Assembly (NCBI GenBank): GCA_029465975.1
Contig: CM055749.1
Coordinates: 106,681 to 170,680 of the forward strand
DNA length: 64,000 bases
Source: Dallia pectoralis
Taxonomy: Eukaryota > Chordata > Actinopteri > Esociformes > Umbridae
Direction of reading: 5' to 3'
Shown: piece after piece, positions 1-33,777 of the stretch
How positions within the stretch are numbered: position 1 is the first letter of the stretch
How the letters are laid out: each line of letters starts with the position of its first letter
Made by a program: the position numbers and the translations under genes
The notes under the pieces: generated by a model
The model's database searches: none
Seen by the model: the letters and a program-made list of their open reading frames with translations, nothing else
Told to the model about the DNA's origin: nothing

Positions 1-397
1 GGTGGAAGAGGGCGGTATGTGTGGTCAGGGTGATGGCATCGTCCGTAGATCTGTTGGGGTAAGGGTTAGTTATTTCCTAATAAAATTGTAGGGCAGAATG
101 AACCAGGCAGAGCAAATAATCTAATTCGCTGGGTTTTAATAAACAAAACAAACATGACAACGAACATAAACATAAACACTGAGATTGATAATAAAGCTGT
201 GCATCTAAAAGCGATTTACGGACAACATCAAGAACAGTGACCACTAAACAAACCTACTGAAAACCCTAACCTTAACCCTAACCCAGTGACCACTAAACAA
301 AACTACTGAAAACCCCTTTATATTTATAAGTATGTTTCACTGACACAGCCGTAATTCATAATCAAAACGGCATAATCATAATGAAAAATTATATTTT
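1..397. other. Mostly unique sequence, pparg upstream or intron
   Basis: No exon or gene seen. There is a two-copy duplication of about 60 bp around 236-315 with a few CCCTAA hexamers. It probably lies in the intron upstream of the second zinc-finger exon of pparg. Confidence 0.4.
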
Positions 398-490
398 CAC
401 AGCCCTATGTCACAGCCCTATGTCACAGCCCTATGTCACAGCCCTATGTCACAGCCCTATGTCACAGCCTTATGTCACAGCCCTATGTCC
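398..490. repeat. 13-bp minisatellite
   Basis: About seven copies of AGCCCTATGTCAC. Open in one frame by chance. Confidence 0.9.
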
Positions 491-533
491 TGTAAAAGTA
501 TTTCTCACAGGTATTGCGGAGATTCATACTGGA

Positions 534-1330
534 ACTGAGTTAAAGTCACTAGAACCACACCAGACAGGGTTAAAATCACTAGAACCACACCAGACAGGGT
601 TACAGCCTCTAGAACCACAGCACACATGGTTACAGCCACTAGAACCACACCAGACAGCGTTACAGTCACTAGAACTACACATGGTTACAGCCACTAGAAC
701 CACAGCACACATGGTTACAGCCACTAGAACCACACCAGACAGGGTTAGAGTCATTAGAACCACACCAGACAGGGTTAGAGTCATTAGAACCACACCAGAC
801 AGGGTTAGAGTCACTAAAACCACACCAGACAGGGTTACAGCCACTAGAACCACGCCAGACAGGGTTAGAGTCACTAGAACCACACCAGTCAGGGTTAGAG
901 TCACTAGAACCACACCAGACAGGGTTAGAGTCATTAGAACCACACCAGACTGGGTTAGAGTCACTAGAACCACACCAGACAGGGTTAGAGTCACTAGAAC
1001 CACACCAGACAGGGTTAGAGTCACTAGAACCACACCAGTCAGGGTTAGAGTCACTAGAACCACACCAGACAGGGTTAGAGTCATTAGAACCACACCAGAC
1101 TGGGTTAGAGTCACTAGAACCACACCAGACAGGGTTAGAGTCACTAGAACCACACCAGACAGGGTTAGAGTCACTAGAACCACACCAGACAGGGTTAGAG
1201 TCACTAGAATCACACCAGACAGGGTTACAGCCACTAGAACCACACCAGAAAGGATTACAGCCACTAGAACCCCACCAGACAGGGTTACAGTCAGTAGAAC
1301 CACAAGTTAGAGGTTCAAGTCAGTAGAAGT
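534..1330. repeat. 30-bp minisatellite
   Basis: About 26 copies of a 30-bp unit with cores CACTAGAACCACACCAGACA and GGGTTAGAGT. Because 30 is a multiple of three, long reading frames run through on both strands (for example 381-1310 plus, 524-1303 minus). These are low-complexity artefacts. Confidence 0.93.
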
Positions 1331-1455
1331 TAAAGTGTCTAGACATGTCGAGACTCAGAGGTCAAAAGTTGCCAGAAAGTTAAACATTGATCATAGTTCA
1401 TATGTGTCTGTCACCTTAACCACAAGCCCACGACAAGCACACGTCTTCATCCCCC

Positions 1456-1641
1456 AAACACACATACACACACACACATACAGACACGCACGCACACACA
1501 GACACACACAGACACATACAGGCACACACACACACATGCAGACATACCCTCTGAATACAAATATAAGCAGCAGACGTGTGAGGCATAGTTCTTTTTTTCT
1601 ATATACTGTTCCAGTAATTGAATGTGGTTAGCTGTGTATGT

Positions 1642-1678
<37 letters not shown>

Positions 1679-1688
1679 GGGGGGGGGA
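1456..1688. repeat. CA-rich and TG/G microsatellites
   Basis: A degenerate CA/CAGA tract at 1456-1548, then a (TG)n run ending in about 12 G residues at 1635-1688. Confidence 0.85.
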
Positions 1689-1817
1689 TGAAGATGTGTG
1701 TCAGTAGTAATTGTTTGGTTGTCTTGAGGTGAATTACTGCAAGTGAAAGGATTGGAGCCAAGAGCTGTTAGGGTCAGCCAACCAGGTTCAAGAGCTGTTG
1801 TGTTCAGGGTTGGTAGG

Positions 1818-2217
1818 TAGGGTTGGTCCTGAGCTTCCTCTATAACTGTTAGGGTTGGTCCTGAGCTTCCTATATAACTGTTAGGGTTGGTCCTGAGCTT
1901 CCTCTATAACTGTTAGGGTTGGTCCTGAGCTTCCTCTATAACTGTTAGGGTTGGTCCTGAGCTTCCTATATAACTGTTAGGGTTGGTCCTGAGCTTCCTA
2001 TATAACTGTTAGGGTTGGTCCTGAGCTTCCTCTATAACTGTTAGGGTTGGTCCTGAGCTTCCTCTATAACTGTTAGGGTTGGTCCTGAGCTTCCTATATA
2101 ACTGTTAGGGTTGGTCCTGAGCTTCCTCTATAACTGTTAGGGTTGGTCCTGAGCTTCCTCTATAACTGTTAGGGTTGGTCCTGAGCTTCCTCTATAACTG
2201 TTAGGGTTGGTCCTGAT
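1818..2217. repeat. 32-bp minisatellite
   Basis: About 12 copies with cores TTAGGGTTGGTCCTGAGCTT and CCTCTATAACTG. Copies alternate CTCTATA and CTATATA. Confidence 0.93.
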
Positions 2218-2279
2218 ACATGTTTATACTACAGTCATTACTGGTCTATTTAGAGACATTGGTTGATGGGATAGATCTC

Positions 2280-2772
2280 CTCGCTAGTCTGTCTATAATG
2301 GGAGCAGGGAGGTCTCTAGTCTGTCTATAAGGTGACCTGTGAGGTCTCTCTAGTCTGGCTATAAGGGGAACTGGGAGGTCTCTCTAGTCTGGCTATAAGG
2401 GGACCTGGGAGGTCTCTATAGTCTTGCTATAAGGGGACCTGGGAGGTCTCTCTAGTCTGAATATAAGGGGACCTGGGAGGTCTCTCTAGTCTGGCTATAA
2501 GGGGATCTGGGAGGTCTCTCTAGTCTGGCTATAATGGGACCTGTGAGATCTCTCTAGTCTGGCTATAAGGGGACCTGGGAGGTCTCTCTAGTCTGGCTAT
2601 AATGGGACCTGGGAGGTCTCTCTAGTCTGGCTATAAGGGGGCCTGGGAGGTCTCTCTAGACTGGCTATAATGAGACCTGTGAGATATCTCTAGTCTGGCT
2701 ATAAGGGGACCTGGGAGGTCTCTCTAGTCTGGCTATAAGGGGACCTGGGAGATCTCTCTAGTCTGGCTATAT
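2280..2772. repeat. 34-bp minisatellite
   Basis: About 14 copies with cores GGTCTCTCTAGTCTGGCTAT and AAGGGGACCTGGGA; ATGGGACCTGTGA variants are scattered through it. Confidence 0.92.
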
Positions 2773-3174
2773 GTTTTGTATTTTGTTAATTCTAAATGAT
2801 GTGTGGGACAGAAAAGGGCAATGAATAAAAGTTATACACATAAAGTATAGGCTGTAGGTCTGTTATTATATCTAAATAACTTTAATTCAGATACATAACA
2901 ATAGGACTGGCAAGTTATTTGGTACTTTCCCTCAAAATTGTTTTAATACCTACAGCGAGTCGGATGGAATTGCCCACCCCTGATTGACAGGCCAAATCTT
3001 TCACAACTTCTCAGGTTCAGGCATTTGACTCTGTTGACTTTTAGGGAAAGCATAAATACATCAGGTGAAATAAACACTAGAACAGTGGTTAAAGGTTATT
3101 TACATTTTAGCTTGCTTCTAATTTCCTTTATAACTTCCTCCTATTTCTTTGTTTTCTGGTGTTTATGTCTGCAG
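2773..3174. other. Unique pparg intron end with hAT-like terminal fragment
   Basis: Non-repetitive and AT-rich. Bases about 2887-2982 resemble the 3' end of the element at 30957-31766 (GGACTGGC-AGTTATTT, then TTGCCCACCCCTG), so this is an old hAT-type terminal remnant. The last 30 bases are a good pyrimidine tract and acceptor for the zinc-finger exon. Confidence 0.5.
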
Positions 3175-24438
<21,264 letters not shown>

Positions 24439-24596
24439 TCAATGTTTTCCCTACACAGAGAACTATTGTGTTGTAGTATAGTATTAGTAGTATTAGTACT
24501 GATAGTAGTAGGATTATAATGTAGTATATTATTATTAGTATTTGTAGTGATAGTAGTAGGATCAGGATGTAGTATATGATTAGTAGTATTAGCAAG

Positions 24597-24690
24597 CAAG
24601 CAAGTTTATTTATATAGCACAATTCATACATACAAGCAATTCAATGTGCTTTACAGAGGAAAATTATAAAATTATAAAATACAATAAAAA
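24597..24690 (-). mobile_element. LINE/SINE 3'-end fragment
   Basis: Contains AAGTTTATTTATATAGCACA, then CAATGTGCTTTACAGAGG and A-rich sequence, resembling the 3' region of an L2-type fish retroposon. It contains AATAAA motifs (about 24683-24700) that could serve as pparg polyadenylation signals. Confidence 0.55.
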
Positions 24691-24726
24691 ATAAATAAAA
24701 TGCATGCATTTTATAACAATCTGTAA

Positions 24727-24960
24727 TGCTGAAGTGACGGTCTAAGGTCCCCTGTGGGAGATTACCACCAGGGTCGCTACATTACCCCCACCAAACGGGA
24801 GAGCGTGTCCTCATGCTTCACTTGTCCAAAGTCCCTCACGGAGACACGCCTCTCCGATGGCCCTCTGCCAATCCCACACCAATGTAGCGTCCGGCGGGGG
24901 GAATTGTGCCCTACTTATTTATTCAAAAGGTCTTTAGAACCTTTCCAGGTCTTTAGAACC
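24727..24960 (-). mobile_element. LTR-retrotransposon fragment (Gypsy-like, inferred)
   Basis: Read on the minus strand, a TGGTGGGGGTAA polypurine-like tract is followed by TGTAGCGACCCTGGTGG, the layout of an internal-region/3' LTR junction. A similar TGTAGCGACCCTGGTGG occurs at 40352. No intact coding frame. Confidence 0.4.
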
Positions 24961-25920
24961 TGGCCTATTAGTAGTTATAGTAGTAGGATCAGGATGTATT
25001 ATAGTATTAGTGGTATAAGTAGTGATAGTAGTAGGATTATAATGTAGTATATTATTAGTAGTATTAGTAGTGATAGTAGTATGATTATAATGTAGTATAT
25101 TATTAGTAGTATTAGTAGTGATAGTAGTATGATTATAATGTAGTATATTATTAGTAGTATTAGTAGTGATAGTAGTATGATTATAATGTAGTATATTATT
25201 AGTAGTATTAGTAGTGATAGTAGTATGATTATAATGTAGTATATTATTAGTGGTATTAGTAGTGATAGTAGTATGATTATAATGTAGTATATTATTAGTA
25301 GTATTAGTAGTGATAGTAGTATGATTATAATGTAGTATAGTATTAGTAGTATTAGTAGTGATAATAGTAGGATTATAATGTAGTATATTATTAGTAGTAT
25401 TAGTAGTGATGGTAGTATGATTATAATGTAGTATATTATAAGTAGTATTTAGTAGTGATAGTAGTATGATTATAATGTAGTTTATTATTAGTGGTATTAG
25501 TAGTGATAGTAGTATGATTATAATGTAGTATATTATTAGTGGTATTAGTAGTGATAGTAGTATGATTATAATGTAGTATATTATTAGTAGTATTAGTAGT
25601 GATAGTAGTATGATTATAATGTAGTATATTATTAGTAGTATTAGTAGTGATAGTAGTATGATTATAATGTAGTATATTATAAGTAGTATTTAGTAGTGAT
25701 AGTAGTATGATTATAATGTAGTATATTATTAGTAGTATTAGTAGTGATAGTAGTATGATTATAATGTAGTATATTATAAGTAGTATTTAGTAGTGATAGT
25801 AGTATGATTATAATGTAGTATATTATTAGTAGTATTAGTAGTGATAATAGTATGATTATAATGTAGTATATTATTAGTAGTATTAGTATTCATAGTAGTA
25901 GGATTGAGATGTTCACCTTG

Positions 25921-26544
25921 TTTGAGGATATTGATCTACTGGGTGTTGTGATTTATTATTCTATAAATCATCTATAGTCATTTTTCATCATCTGAGGATA
26001 TTGATCTACTGGGTGTTGTGATTTATTATTCTATAAATCATCTATAGTCATTTTTCATCATCTGAGGATATTGATCTACTGGGTGTTGTGATTTATTATT
26101 CTATAAATCATCTATAGTCATTTTTCATCATCTGAGGATATTGATCTACTGGGTGTTGTGATTTATTATTCTATAAATCATCTATAGTCATTTTTCATCA
26201 TCTGAGGATATTGATCTACTGGGTGTTGTGATTTATTATTCTATAAATCATCTATAGTCATTTTTCATCATCTGAGGATATTGATCTACTGGGTGTTGTG
26301 ATTTATTATTCTATAAATCATCTATAGTCATTTTTCATCATCTGAGGATATTGATCTACTGGGTGTTGTGATTTATTATTCTATAAATCATCTATAGTCA
26401 TTTTTCATCATCTGAGGATATTGATCTACTGGGTGTTGTGATTTATTATTCTATAAATCATCTATAGTCATTTTTCATCATCTGAGGATATTGATCTACT
26501 GGGTGTTGTGATTTATTATTCTATAATTCATCTATAGTCATTTT
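25921..26544. repeat. 70-bp minisatellite with nearly identical copies
   Basis: Nine copies with cores GAGGATATTGATCTACTGGG, TGTTGTGATTTATTATTCTA and CATCTATAGTCATTTTTCAT. The first eight look identical by eye; only the last carries changes (ATTCATC, TTTTACACC). Confidence 0.95.
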
Positions 26545-26746
26545 ACACCATCTTTCTGATGTGAAATTATGAGCCATATATTTATTCTGCCTATCATCAC
26601 ATAGAGTATCATTATATGTGCGTTATTATTTACTTATTGTGTATAGTATAATGTTCAAAAACAACCACTATCATACTTTTTCCCAAACTGTGTTAAACGT
26701 AAAACTTTTAGCAGATTCAAGCACAAACACCAGATTCCAGAACTAT

Positions 26747-27588
26747 AACCCACTAGATTCTTGATCAGGGCACTAGATCCTTGATCAGGGCACTAGATTC
26801 CAGATCAGGGCACTGGATTCTGATCAGGGCACTTTATGTTTCATAGTGCTTTATGTTTCATAGTGCTTTATGTTTCATAGTGCTTTATGTTTCATAGTGT
26901 TTTATGTTTCATAGTGCTTTATGTTTCATAGTGCTTTATGTTTCAAAGTGCTTTACGTTTCATAGGGCTGTAAGTATCATACTGCTTTATGTTTCATAGG
27001 GCTTTATGTTTCATAGTGCTTTATGTTTCATAGGGCTGTAAGTATCATACTGCTTTATGTTTCATAGTGCTTTATGTTTCATAGGGCTTTATGTTTCATA
27101 GTGCTTTATGTTTCATTGTGCTTTATGCTTCATAGTGCTTTATGTTTCATAGGGCTTTACGTTTCAAAGTGCTTTATGCTTCATAGGGCTTTATGTTTCA
27201 TAGTGCTTTATGTTTCATAGTGCTTTATGTTTCATAGTGCTTTATGTTTCATAGTGCTTTATGTTTCATAGGGCTTTATGTTTCATAGTGCTTTATGTTT
27301 CATAGGGCTTTACGTTTCATAGTGCTTTATGTTTCAAAGTGCTTTACGTTTCATAGTGCTTTATGTTTCATAGGGCTTTACGTTTCATAGGGCTTTATGT
27401 TTCATAGTGCTTTATGTTTCATATTGCTTTATGTTTCATTGTGCTTTATGTTTCATAGGGCTTTATGCTTCATAGTGCTTTATGTTTCATAGGGCTTTAT
27501 GTTTCATAGGGCTTTATGTTTCATAGGGCTTTATGTTTCATAGGGCTTTACGTTTCATAGGGCTTTATGTTTCATAGTGCTGCAAGTT
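26747..27588. repeat. 17-bp minisatellite with short leader repeat
   Basis: 26747-26830 has four copies of a GATCAGGGCACTAGATTC-type unit, then about 44 copies of GCTTTATGTTTCATAGT with GGGCTTTACG variants. Confidence 0.93.
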
Positions 27589-28282
27589 TTATAATCTAGA
27601 TATAGTTTGCGCACCTATAATTCTTTACTTACGTGCACAAATTCACCTCCAGAAGAAGTCAGTGTTTTTCCCACCCCTCCCTGTCATCTTGGGGGAATGT
27701 GAACATTTTAAACACCTGCATCTAAGCAGTTGAACTTTATATTTGCAGCGTGAAAATGCTAAATATATATTATAGTGTCCTGATTTGTATTTTTCAAAAT
27801 GTTAACATGAATGTAAGGAATTAATTCCATATAAATACATATTTCTGTACATATGTAGCTAGATGACCATACAATAATAGAGTATAACAGATTATTTTTA
27901 AATACTGTGCTTATCTAAAATATGAGTTTTTTTGGATTTTATTTTCATGTATTTGCTACTGCTTACTATTGTTGTAAAAGTTTTGCAGTTTTAACTGATT
28001 TGTTCACTCATGAACCCTATCAACATAGTAAATAAATATTTTGTATTTGGTTAATCTTTTTCTACTTTGTTTCCTGAAAGATAATTTTTTGTAGTTTGCG
28101 TAATTGAGGAGAGAAAGAAGAAACACAGGCAAAGAGACTCTGTGTCTTTACATAAACACAAAGCACAATATACATGAGGGGTGAACAGAAACGAGACATC
28201 TTAAAGCAGTCGTAATCATACCAACAAGACAAAAATGTGGAGAAGAGGAGTTGCCATTAATACACTTGCAGTGTATATCCAA
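27589..28282. other. Unique AT-rich intergenic sequence
   Basis: About 700 bp without repeats or coding potential that I can see. The stretch 26546-26746 to its left is also unique. Contains AATAAA near 28032; could be a distal pparg 3' UTR, but nothing proves it. Confidence 0.4.
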
Positions 28283-30052
28283 GTGATAATTACCATGGTT
28301 AATATGTCGTATTTCCATTGGGACAGTGGTCGTAATGTTATGGCTGATTATTGTATGTCTTATTTCCATTATGACAGTGGTCGTAATGTTATGGCTGATC
28401 GTTGTATGTCTTATTTCCAATATGACAGTGGTCGTAATGTTATGGCTGATTAATGTATGTCTTATTTCCATTATGACAGTGGTCGTAATGTTATGGCTGA
28501 TCGCTGTATGTCTTATTTCCAATATGACAGTGGTCGTAATGTTATGGCTGATTAATGTATGTCTTATTTCCATTATGACAGTGGTCGTAATGTTATGGCT
28601 GATCGCTGTATGTCTTATTTCCAATATGACAGTGGTCGTAATGTTATGGCTGATTATTGTATGTCTTATTTCCATTATGACAGTGGTCGTAATGTTATGG
28701 CTGATTATTGTATGTCTTATTTCCATTGGGACAGTGGTCGTAATGTTATGGCTGATTATTGTATGTCTTATTTCCATTATGACAGTGGTCGTAATGTTAT
28801 GGCTGATTATTGTATGTCTTATTTCCATTATGACAGTGGTCGTAATGTTATGGCTGATTATTGTATGTCTTATTTCCATTGGGACAGTGGTCGTAATGTT
28901 ATGGCTGATTATTGTATGTCTTATTTCCATTGGGACAGTGGTCGTAATGTTATGGCTGATTATTGTATGTCTTATTTCCATTATGACAGTGGTCGTAATG
29001 TTATGGCTGATCGTTGTATGTCTTATTTCCAATATGACAGTGGTCGTAATGTTATGGCTGATTAATGTATGTCTTATTTCCATTATGACAGTGGTCGTAA
29101 TGTTATGGCTGATCGCTGTATGTCTTATTTCCAATATGACAGTGGTCGTAATGTTATGGCTGATTATTGTATGTCTTATTTCCATTATGACAGTGGTCGT
29201 AATGTTATGGCTGATTATTGTATGTCTTATTTCCATTGGGACAGTGGTCGTAATGTTATGGCTGATTATTGTATGTCTTATTTCCATTATGACAGTGGTC
29301 GTAATGTTATGGCTGATTATTGTATGTCTTATTTCCATTATGACAGTGGTCGTAATGTTATGGCTGATTATTGTATGTCTTATTTCCATTGGGACAGTGG
29401 TCGTAATGTTATGGCTGATTATTGTATGTCTTATTTCCATTGGGACAGTGGTCGTAATGTTATGGCTGATTATTGTATGTCTTATTTCCATTATGACAGT
29501 GGTCGTAAGGTTTTGGCTGATTATTGTATGTCTTATTTCCATTATGACAGTGGTCGTAATGTTATGGCTGATTATTGTATGTCTTATTTCCATTGGGACA
29601 GTGGTCGTAATGTTATGGCTGATTATTGTATGTCTTATTTCCATTATGACAGTGGTCGTAATGTTATGGCTGATTATTGTATGTCTTATTTCCATTGGGA
29701 CAGTGGTCGTAATGTTATGGCTGATTATTGTATGTCTTATTTCCAATATGACAGTGGTCGTAATGTTATGGCTGATCGTTGTATGTCTTATTTCCAATAT
29801 GACAGTGGTCGTAATGTTATGGCTGATTATTGTACGTCTTATTTCCATTGGGACAGTGGTCGTAATGTTTTGGCTGATTAATGTATGTCTTATTTCCATT
29901 GGGACAGTGGTCGTAATGTTATGCCTGATTAATGTATGTCTTATTTCCATTATGACAGTGGTCGTAATGTTATGGCTGATTATTGTATGTCTTATTTCTA
30001 TTATGACAGTGGTCGTAATGTTATGGCTGATCGGTGTATGTCTTATTTCTAT
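28283..30052. repeat. 51-bp minisatellite
   Basis: About 34 copies with cores CATTATGACAGTGGTCGTAA, TGTTATGGCTGATTATTGTA and TGTCTTATTTC. A ten-unit block is repeated at an exact offset of 510 bp (28559 versus 29069). The unit is a multiple of three and lacks stops in several frames, producing spurious frames of 773 codons (minus) and 607 codons (plus). Confidence 0.95.
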
Positions 30053-30195
30053 TTGGTCTGTGTTTTCTTTGTTGTTCCCCAAGGCCCAGCTCAAGGATGT
30101 TAGAGTTGTGACTGTGGAGGGTAAATCCAGCAACTGGCACTTATGGTGAATGAGAGGATTCTTCCTCAGTCCCAGCTGATAAATCCTGAATAAAG

Positions 30196-30352
30196 CTGGC
30201 CCAGGCAGAGTCCCAGGCAGAGTCCCAGGCAGAGTCCCAGGCAGAGTCCCAGGCAGAGTCCCAGGCAGAGTCCCAGGCAGAGTCCCAGGCAGAGGCCCAG
30301 GCAGAGTCCCAGGCAGAGGCCCAGGCAGAGGCCCAGGCAGAGGCCCAGCCCA
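30196..30352. repeat. 12-bp minisatellite
   Basis: Thirteen copies of CCCAGGCAGAGT or CCCAGGCAGAGG. Confidence 0.95.
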
Positions 30353-30956
30353 TCGTGAGATAATTTTTGGCACTGACAGTATAGCTGGCAGGTGGTTATT
30401 CTGGAACCTAAGGCTGTTTGTTTGATACTGTTTATTAAATGTGTTATTTACAGTGTATCTTGTCAGCATATCCTTACTTTGTTAGTGTCCAGTCTCAAAT
30501 GACTCACCCCTGCCAAGATTCTCCAGTCGTTGTGCCAAATCGTTTTCAAAAGCATATCTTTCCTTTGCTAAAAGCCCCCTGAACAAAGATAGCACTTTAG
30601 ATGAGGAAGTCATGTATTTGCTGTAATAATGTTCATGTTTGCATCCACAATATAGCAGCTTCTCTTTATCTCCTGTGCTGGGAATTCCTCCTCAGGGAGA
30701 GGTCTGTTTCTGTATTGTGACAAGTTTCACATGTCCTGTAGAGAGAGAAAGAAAAAAAGACCATAATAGAACAATTAGATATTCCCGGGTGGTGCATTTG
30801 TTTAAAGTGCTCTTTTGTAGTGACAAGATGTACACCACAGTCTAGGTTCAAGCCTTAAGTCTGTTGCTGGTTGAAATTTAAGCTAATTGAGATGTAGAGT
30901 CTTCAGCAGGTCATCAGCAGGTATTTTCTCATCACAAATACAAATACCGCTTAAAG
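30353..30956. other. Unique intergenic sequence
   Basis: No gene or repeat recognised; only short frames that look like noise. Confidence 0.45.
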
Positions 30957-31766
30957 CAGGGGAGGGCAAACTGTTCAGCTCAGGGGCCACAGAACTTTGA
31001 AATTAAATGGAAAGGCACATTTGTTTTGTAAATTGTTACAATAAGTCATTTCTGGGCCAGAAAAAAAGAGTATATATATACCCACAATATATACAGTGGG
31101 GCAAAAAAGTATTTAGTCAGCCACCATTTGTGCAAGTTATCCTACTTAAAAAGAGGAGAGAGGCAAATCCTGCAGTGCCAGACGTGTCCCCTTGCTTTAA
31201 CCAGTACATGTCCAGGCCCGTCTGAAGTTTGCTAGAGAGCATTTGGATGATCCGGAAGAGGATTGGGAGAATGTCATATGGTCAGATGAAACCAAAATAG
31301 AACTTTTTGGTAAAAACTCAACTCTTCGTGCTTGAAAGAGAAAGAATGCTGAGTTGCATCCAAAGAACACCATACCTACTGTGAAGCATGGGGGTGGAAA
31401 CATCATGCTTTGGGGCTGTTTTTCTGCAAAGGGACCAGGACGACTGAATTGTGTAAAGGAAAGAATGAATGGGGCCATGTATCATGAGATTTTGAGTGAA
31501 AACCTCCTTCCATCAGCAAGGGCATTGAAGATGAAAAGTGGCTGGGTCTTTCAGCATGACAATGATCCCAAACACATAAAAAATCCTCAAACGGGATTTT
31601 CTGGATTTTTTTTCTCATTTTGTCTCTCATAGTTGAAGTGTAAAATATATTAATCATTTTTATTTAGATTCTGATACCTAACAATTAGACAAAAAAATTG
31701 GACTGGCTAGTTATTTTCCCCTCAAGGGCCGGATTCGACCTGCAGGCTTTAGTTTGCCCACCCCTA
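30957..31766. mobile_element. hAT-like element carrying a nested Tc1-like fragment
   Basis: Ends are CAGGGGAGGGCAAACT and, read inverted, TAGGGGTGGGCAAACT, i.e. terminal inverted repeats. The flanks GCTTAAAG and GCTTGAGA are a decayed possible 8-bp target duplication. The interior is interrupted by Tc1-like sequence. Confidence 0.6.
31094..31590 (+). pseudogene. Tc1/mariner transposase remnant
   Basis: Starts with CAGTGGGGCAAAAAAGTATT, a fish Tc1-type terminus, then jumps to transposase coding sequence. Seen: VIWSDETKIELFG with the second catalytic-region Asp, HGGGNIMLWGCFSAKGPGRL, and FQHDNDPKH with another acidic residue. A TGA replaces the expected Trp after STLRA, the N-terminal DNA-binding part is deleted, and the C-terminal part with the last catalytic Glu is missing. 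Inactive. Confidence 0.8.
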
Positions 31767-32544
31767 GCTTGAGAGTCTGATTTATAGCATTGCATATTTT
31801 TTTTTTCGATTTTCCCAATACAGTTAATTGGCCTTTCAATATAAGTCACGGGATAGATCCTAACCCTTAGATTTAATTCAGACTTATTTAATTCACTCAC
31901 ACTAATCTATAATCAATGGCTCGACACTGAAGCTCCACTGAAGAACCAGTTTCATGTGATTCCGTCTAATCTACAATCTGAAGGTGATTGTTGTGACCTC
32001 ATGTGACTTTAAAACCCAAGTGTGGGAGGCTTTCAGTCCTCAGATGTTTCCATGTTTAAACTTCACAGTACATTTCAAATTAGTAATGTGGGGGTGTGAC
32101 AGGTTTACCAATGCCTGATGATCGCTCTTCTATACTCTATATTATATAGATATAGAGATATCTTTACAAAGACTTTCAAACTAGTTCGTGTTTAGTGTCT
32201 GAGAGCCAGCCAGCCACGACCAATTATTTGTCAGTCATACTGGACACATTTCCTTATTGATTAACTGTTTTATTTTTACAAAAAGCTGTTGTAGAGTACA
32301 AGGTAGGCAATTAATGTAACGGTTCTTTAACGTTGTTCACTATGTTATTACAACTATGAAAAATCTTTTTCTGAGACAAAAATTATGCAAAGAGCTAAAG
32401 AAAACCATGTTAGTACGTAGGTATATTAGAGTGTCTTCCTTCTTGGCAACAAGTAGTGAAACTGGTCCCAGCGGTTTTTTCACCCACCTAAAACCCAGTT
32501 CAACTTTCAATATCTTCTAAAACTCAGAACAGTAAATATAAATG
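31767..32544. other. Unique intergenic sequence
   Basis: AT-rich; no gene, RNA or repeat recognised. Confidence 0.45.
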
Positions 32545-33375
32545 TAAATATTTAAATATAAATAGTTATATTAATGTATTACATGTGTAATAGTCATATT
32601 GATGTATTACATGTGTAATAGTCATATTATTGTAGTACATGTGTAATAGTCATATTGATGTAGTACATGTGTAATAGTCATATTAATATATTACATGTGT
32701 AATTGTCATATTATGCAGTACATGTGTAATAGTCATATAAATATATTACATGTGTAATAGTCATATTAATGTATTACATGTGTAATAGTCATATAAATAT
32801 ATTACATGTGTAATACTCATATTAATGTATTACATGTGTAATAGTCATACTAATGTAGTACATCTGTAATAGTCATATAAATATATTACATGTGTAATAG
32901 TCATATTAATGTTATACATGTGTAATAGTCATACTAATGTAGTACATGTGTAATAGTCATATAAATATATTACATGTGCAATACTCATATTAATGTATTA
33001 CATGTGTAATAGTCATATTGATGTTGTACATGTGTAATAGTCATATTAATGTATTACATGTGTAATAGTCATATTGATGTTGTACATGTGTAATAGTCAT
33101 ATAAATATATTACATGTGTAATAGTCATACTAATGTATTTCATGTGTAATAGTCATATAAATATATTACATGTGTAATAGTCATATTAATGTATTTCATG
33201 TGTAATAGTCATATAAATATATTACATGTGTAATAGTCATATAAATATATTACATGTGTAATAGTCATACTAATGTATTACATGTGTAATAGTCATATTA
33301 TTGTAGTACATGTGTAATAGTCATATCCATATATTACACGCGTAATAGTCATACTAATCTAGTACATGTGTAATA
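32545..33375. repeat. 28-bp minisatellite
   Basis: About 30 copies with core ATTACATGTGTAATAGTCAT then ATTAATGT. The ATTACA-TG-TGTAAT segment is an inverted repeat with 6-base arms. Confidence 0.92.
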
Positions 33376-33777
33376 CCCAATAAACTGTATAATGGCTCCA
33401 CTTCACCTCTGACCCAATAAACTGTATAATGGCTCTACTTCACCTCAGACCCAATAAACTGTATAATGGCTCTACTTCACCTCAGACCCAATAAACTGTA
33501 TGATGGCTCCACTTCACCTCTGACCCAATAAACTGTATGATGGCTCCACTTCACCTCTGACACAATAAACTGTATGATGGCTCTACTTCACCTCTGACCC
33601 AATAAACTGTATGATGGCTCTACTTCACCTCTGACCCAATAAACTGTATGATGGCTCCACTTCACCTCTGACCCAATAAACTGTATGATGGCTCCACTTC
33701 ACCTCTGACCCAATAAACTGTATGATGGCTCCACTTCACCTCTGACCCAATAAACTGTATGATGGCTCACCTCTGAC
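33376..33777. repeat. 37-bp minisatellite, left of a MITE
   Basis: About eleven copies with cores CCCAATAAACTGTATGATGG and CTCCACTTCACCTCTGA. It is stopped by the hAT MITE. Confidence 0.93.

Larger units (their letters stand above)
24472..25905. repeat. 48-bp TA-rich minisatellite, interrupted
   Basis: Core AGTAGTGATAGTAGTATGAT, then TATAATGTAGTATATTATTA. It starts 34 bp after the pparg stop codon, is interrupted by mobile-element fragments at about 24597-24965, and resumes for about 20 copies. It may be transcribed as part of the pparg 3' UTR. Confidence 0.9.

Noticed and set aside
1..3174. pparg exon for the first zinc finger
   Set aside because: Looked for the CEGCK-type end followed by a donor; none found, so the exon is outside the window.
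25921..26544. CRISPR-like array
   Set aside because: The whole 70-bp unit is identical, with no variable spacers, and the genome is vertebrate.
28148..30469. 773-codon minus-strand frame (and 607-codon plus-strand frame) as a large repeat protein
   Set aside because: They are translations of a 51-bp DNA satellite open in several frames at once; no signal peptide, non-repeat domain or homologue is visible.
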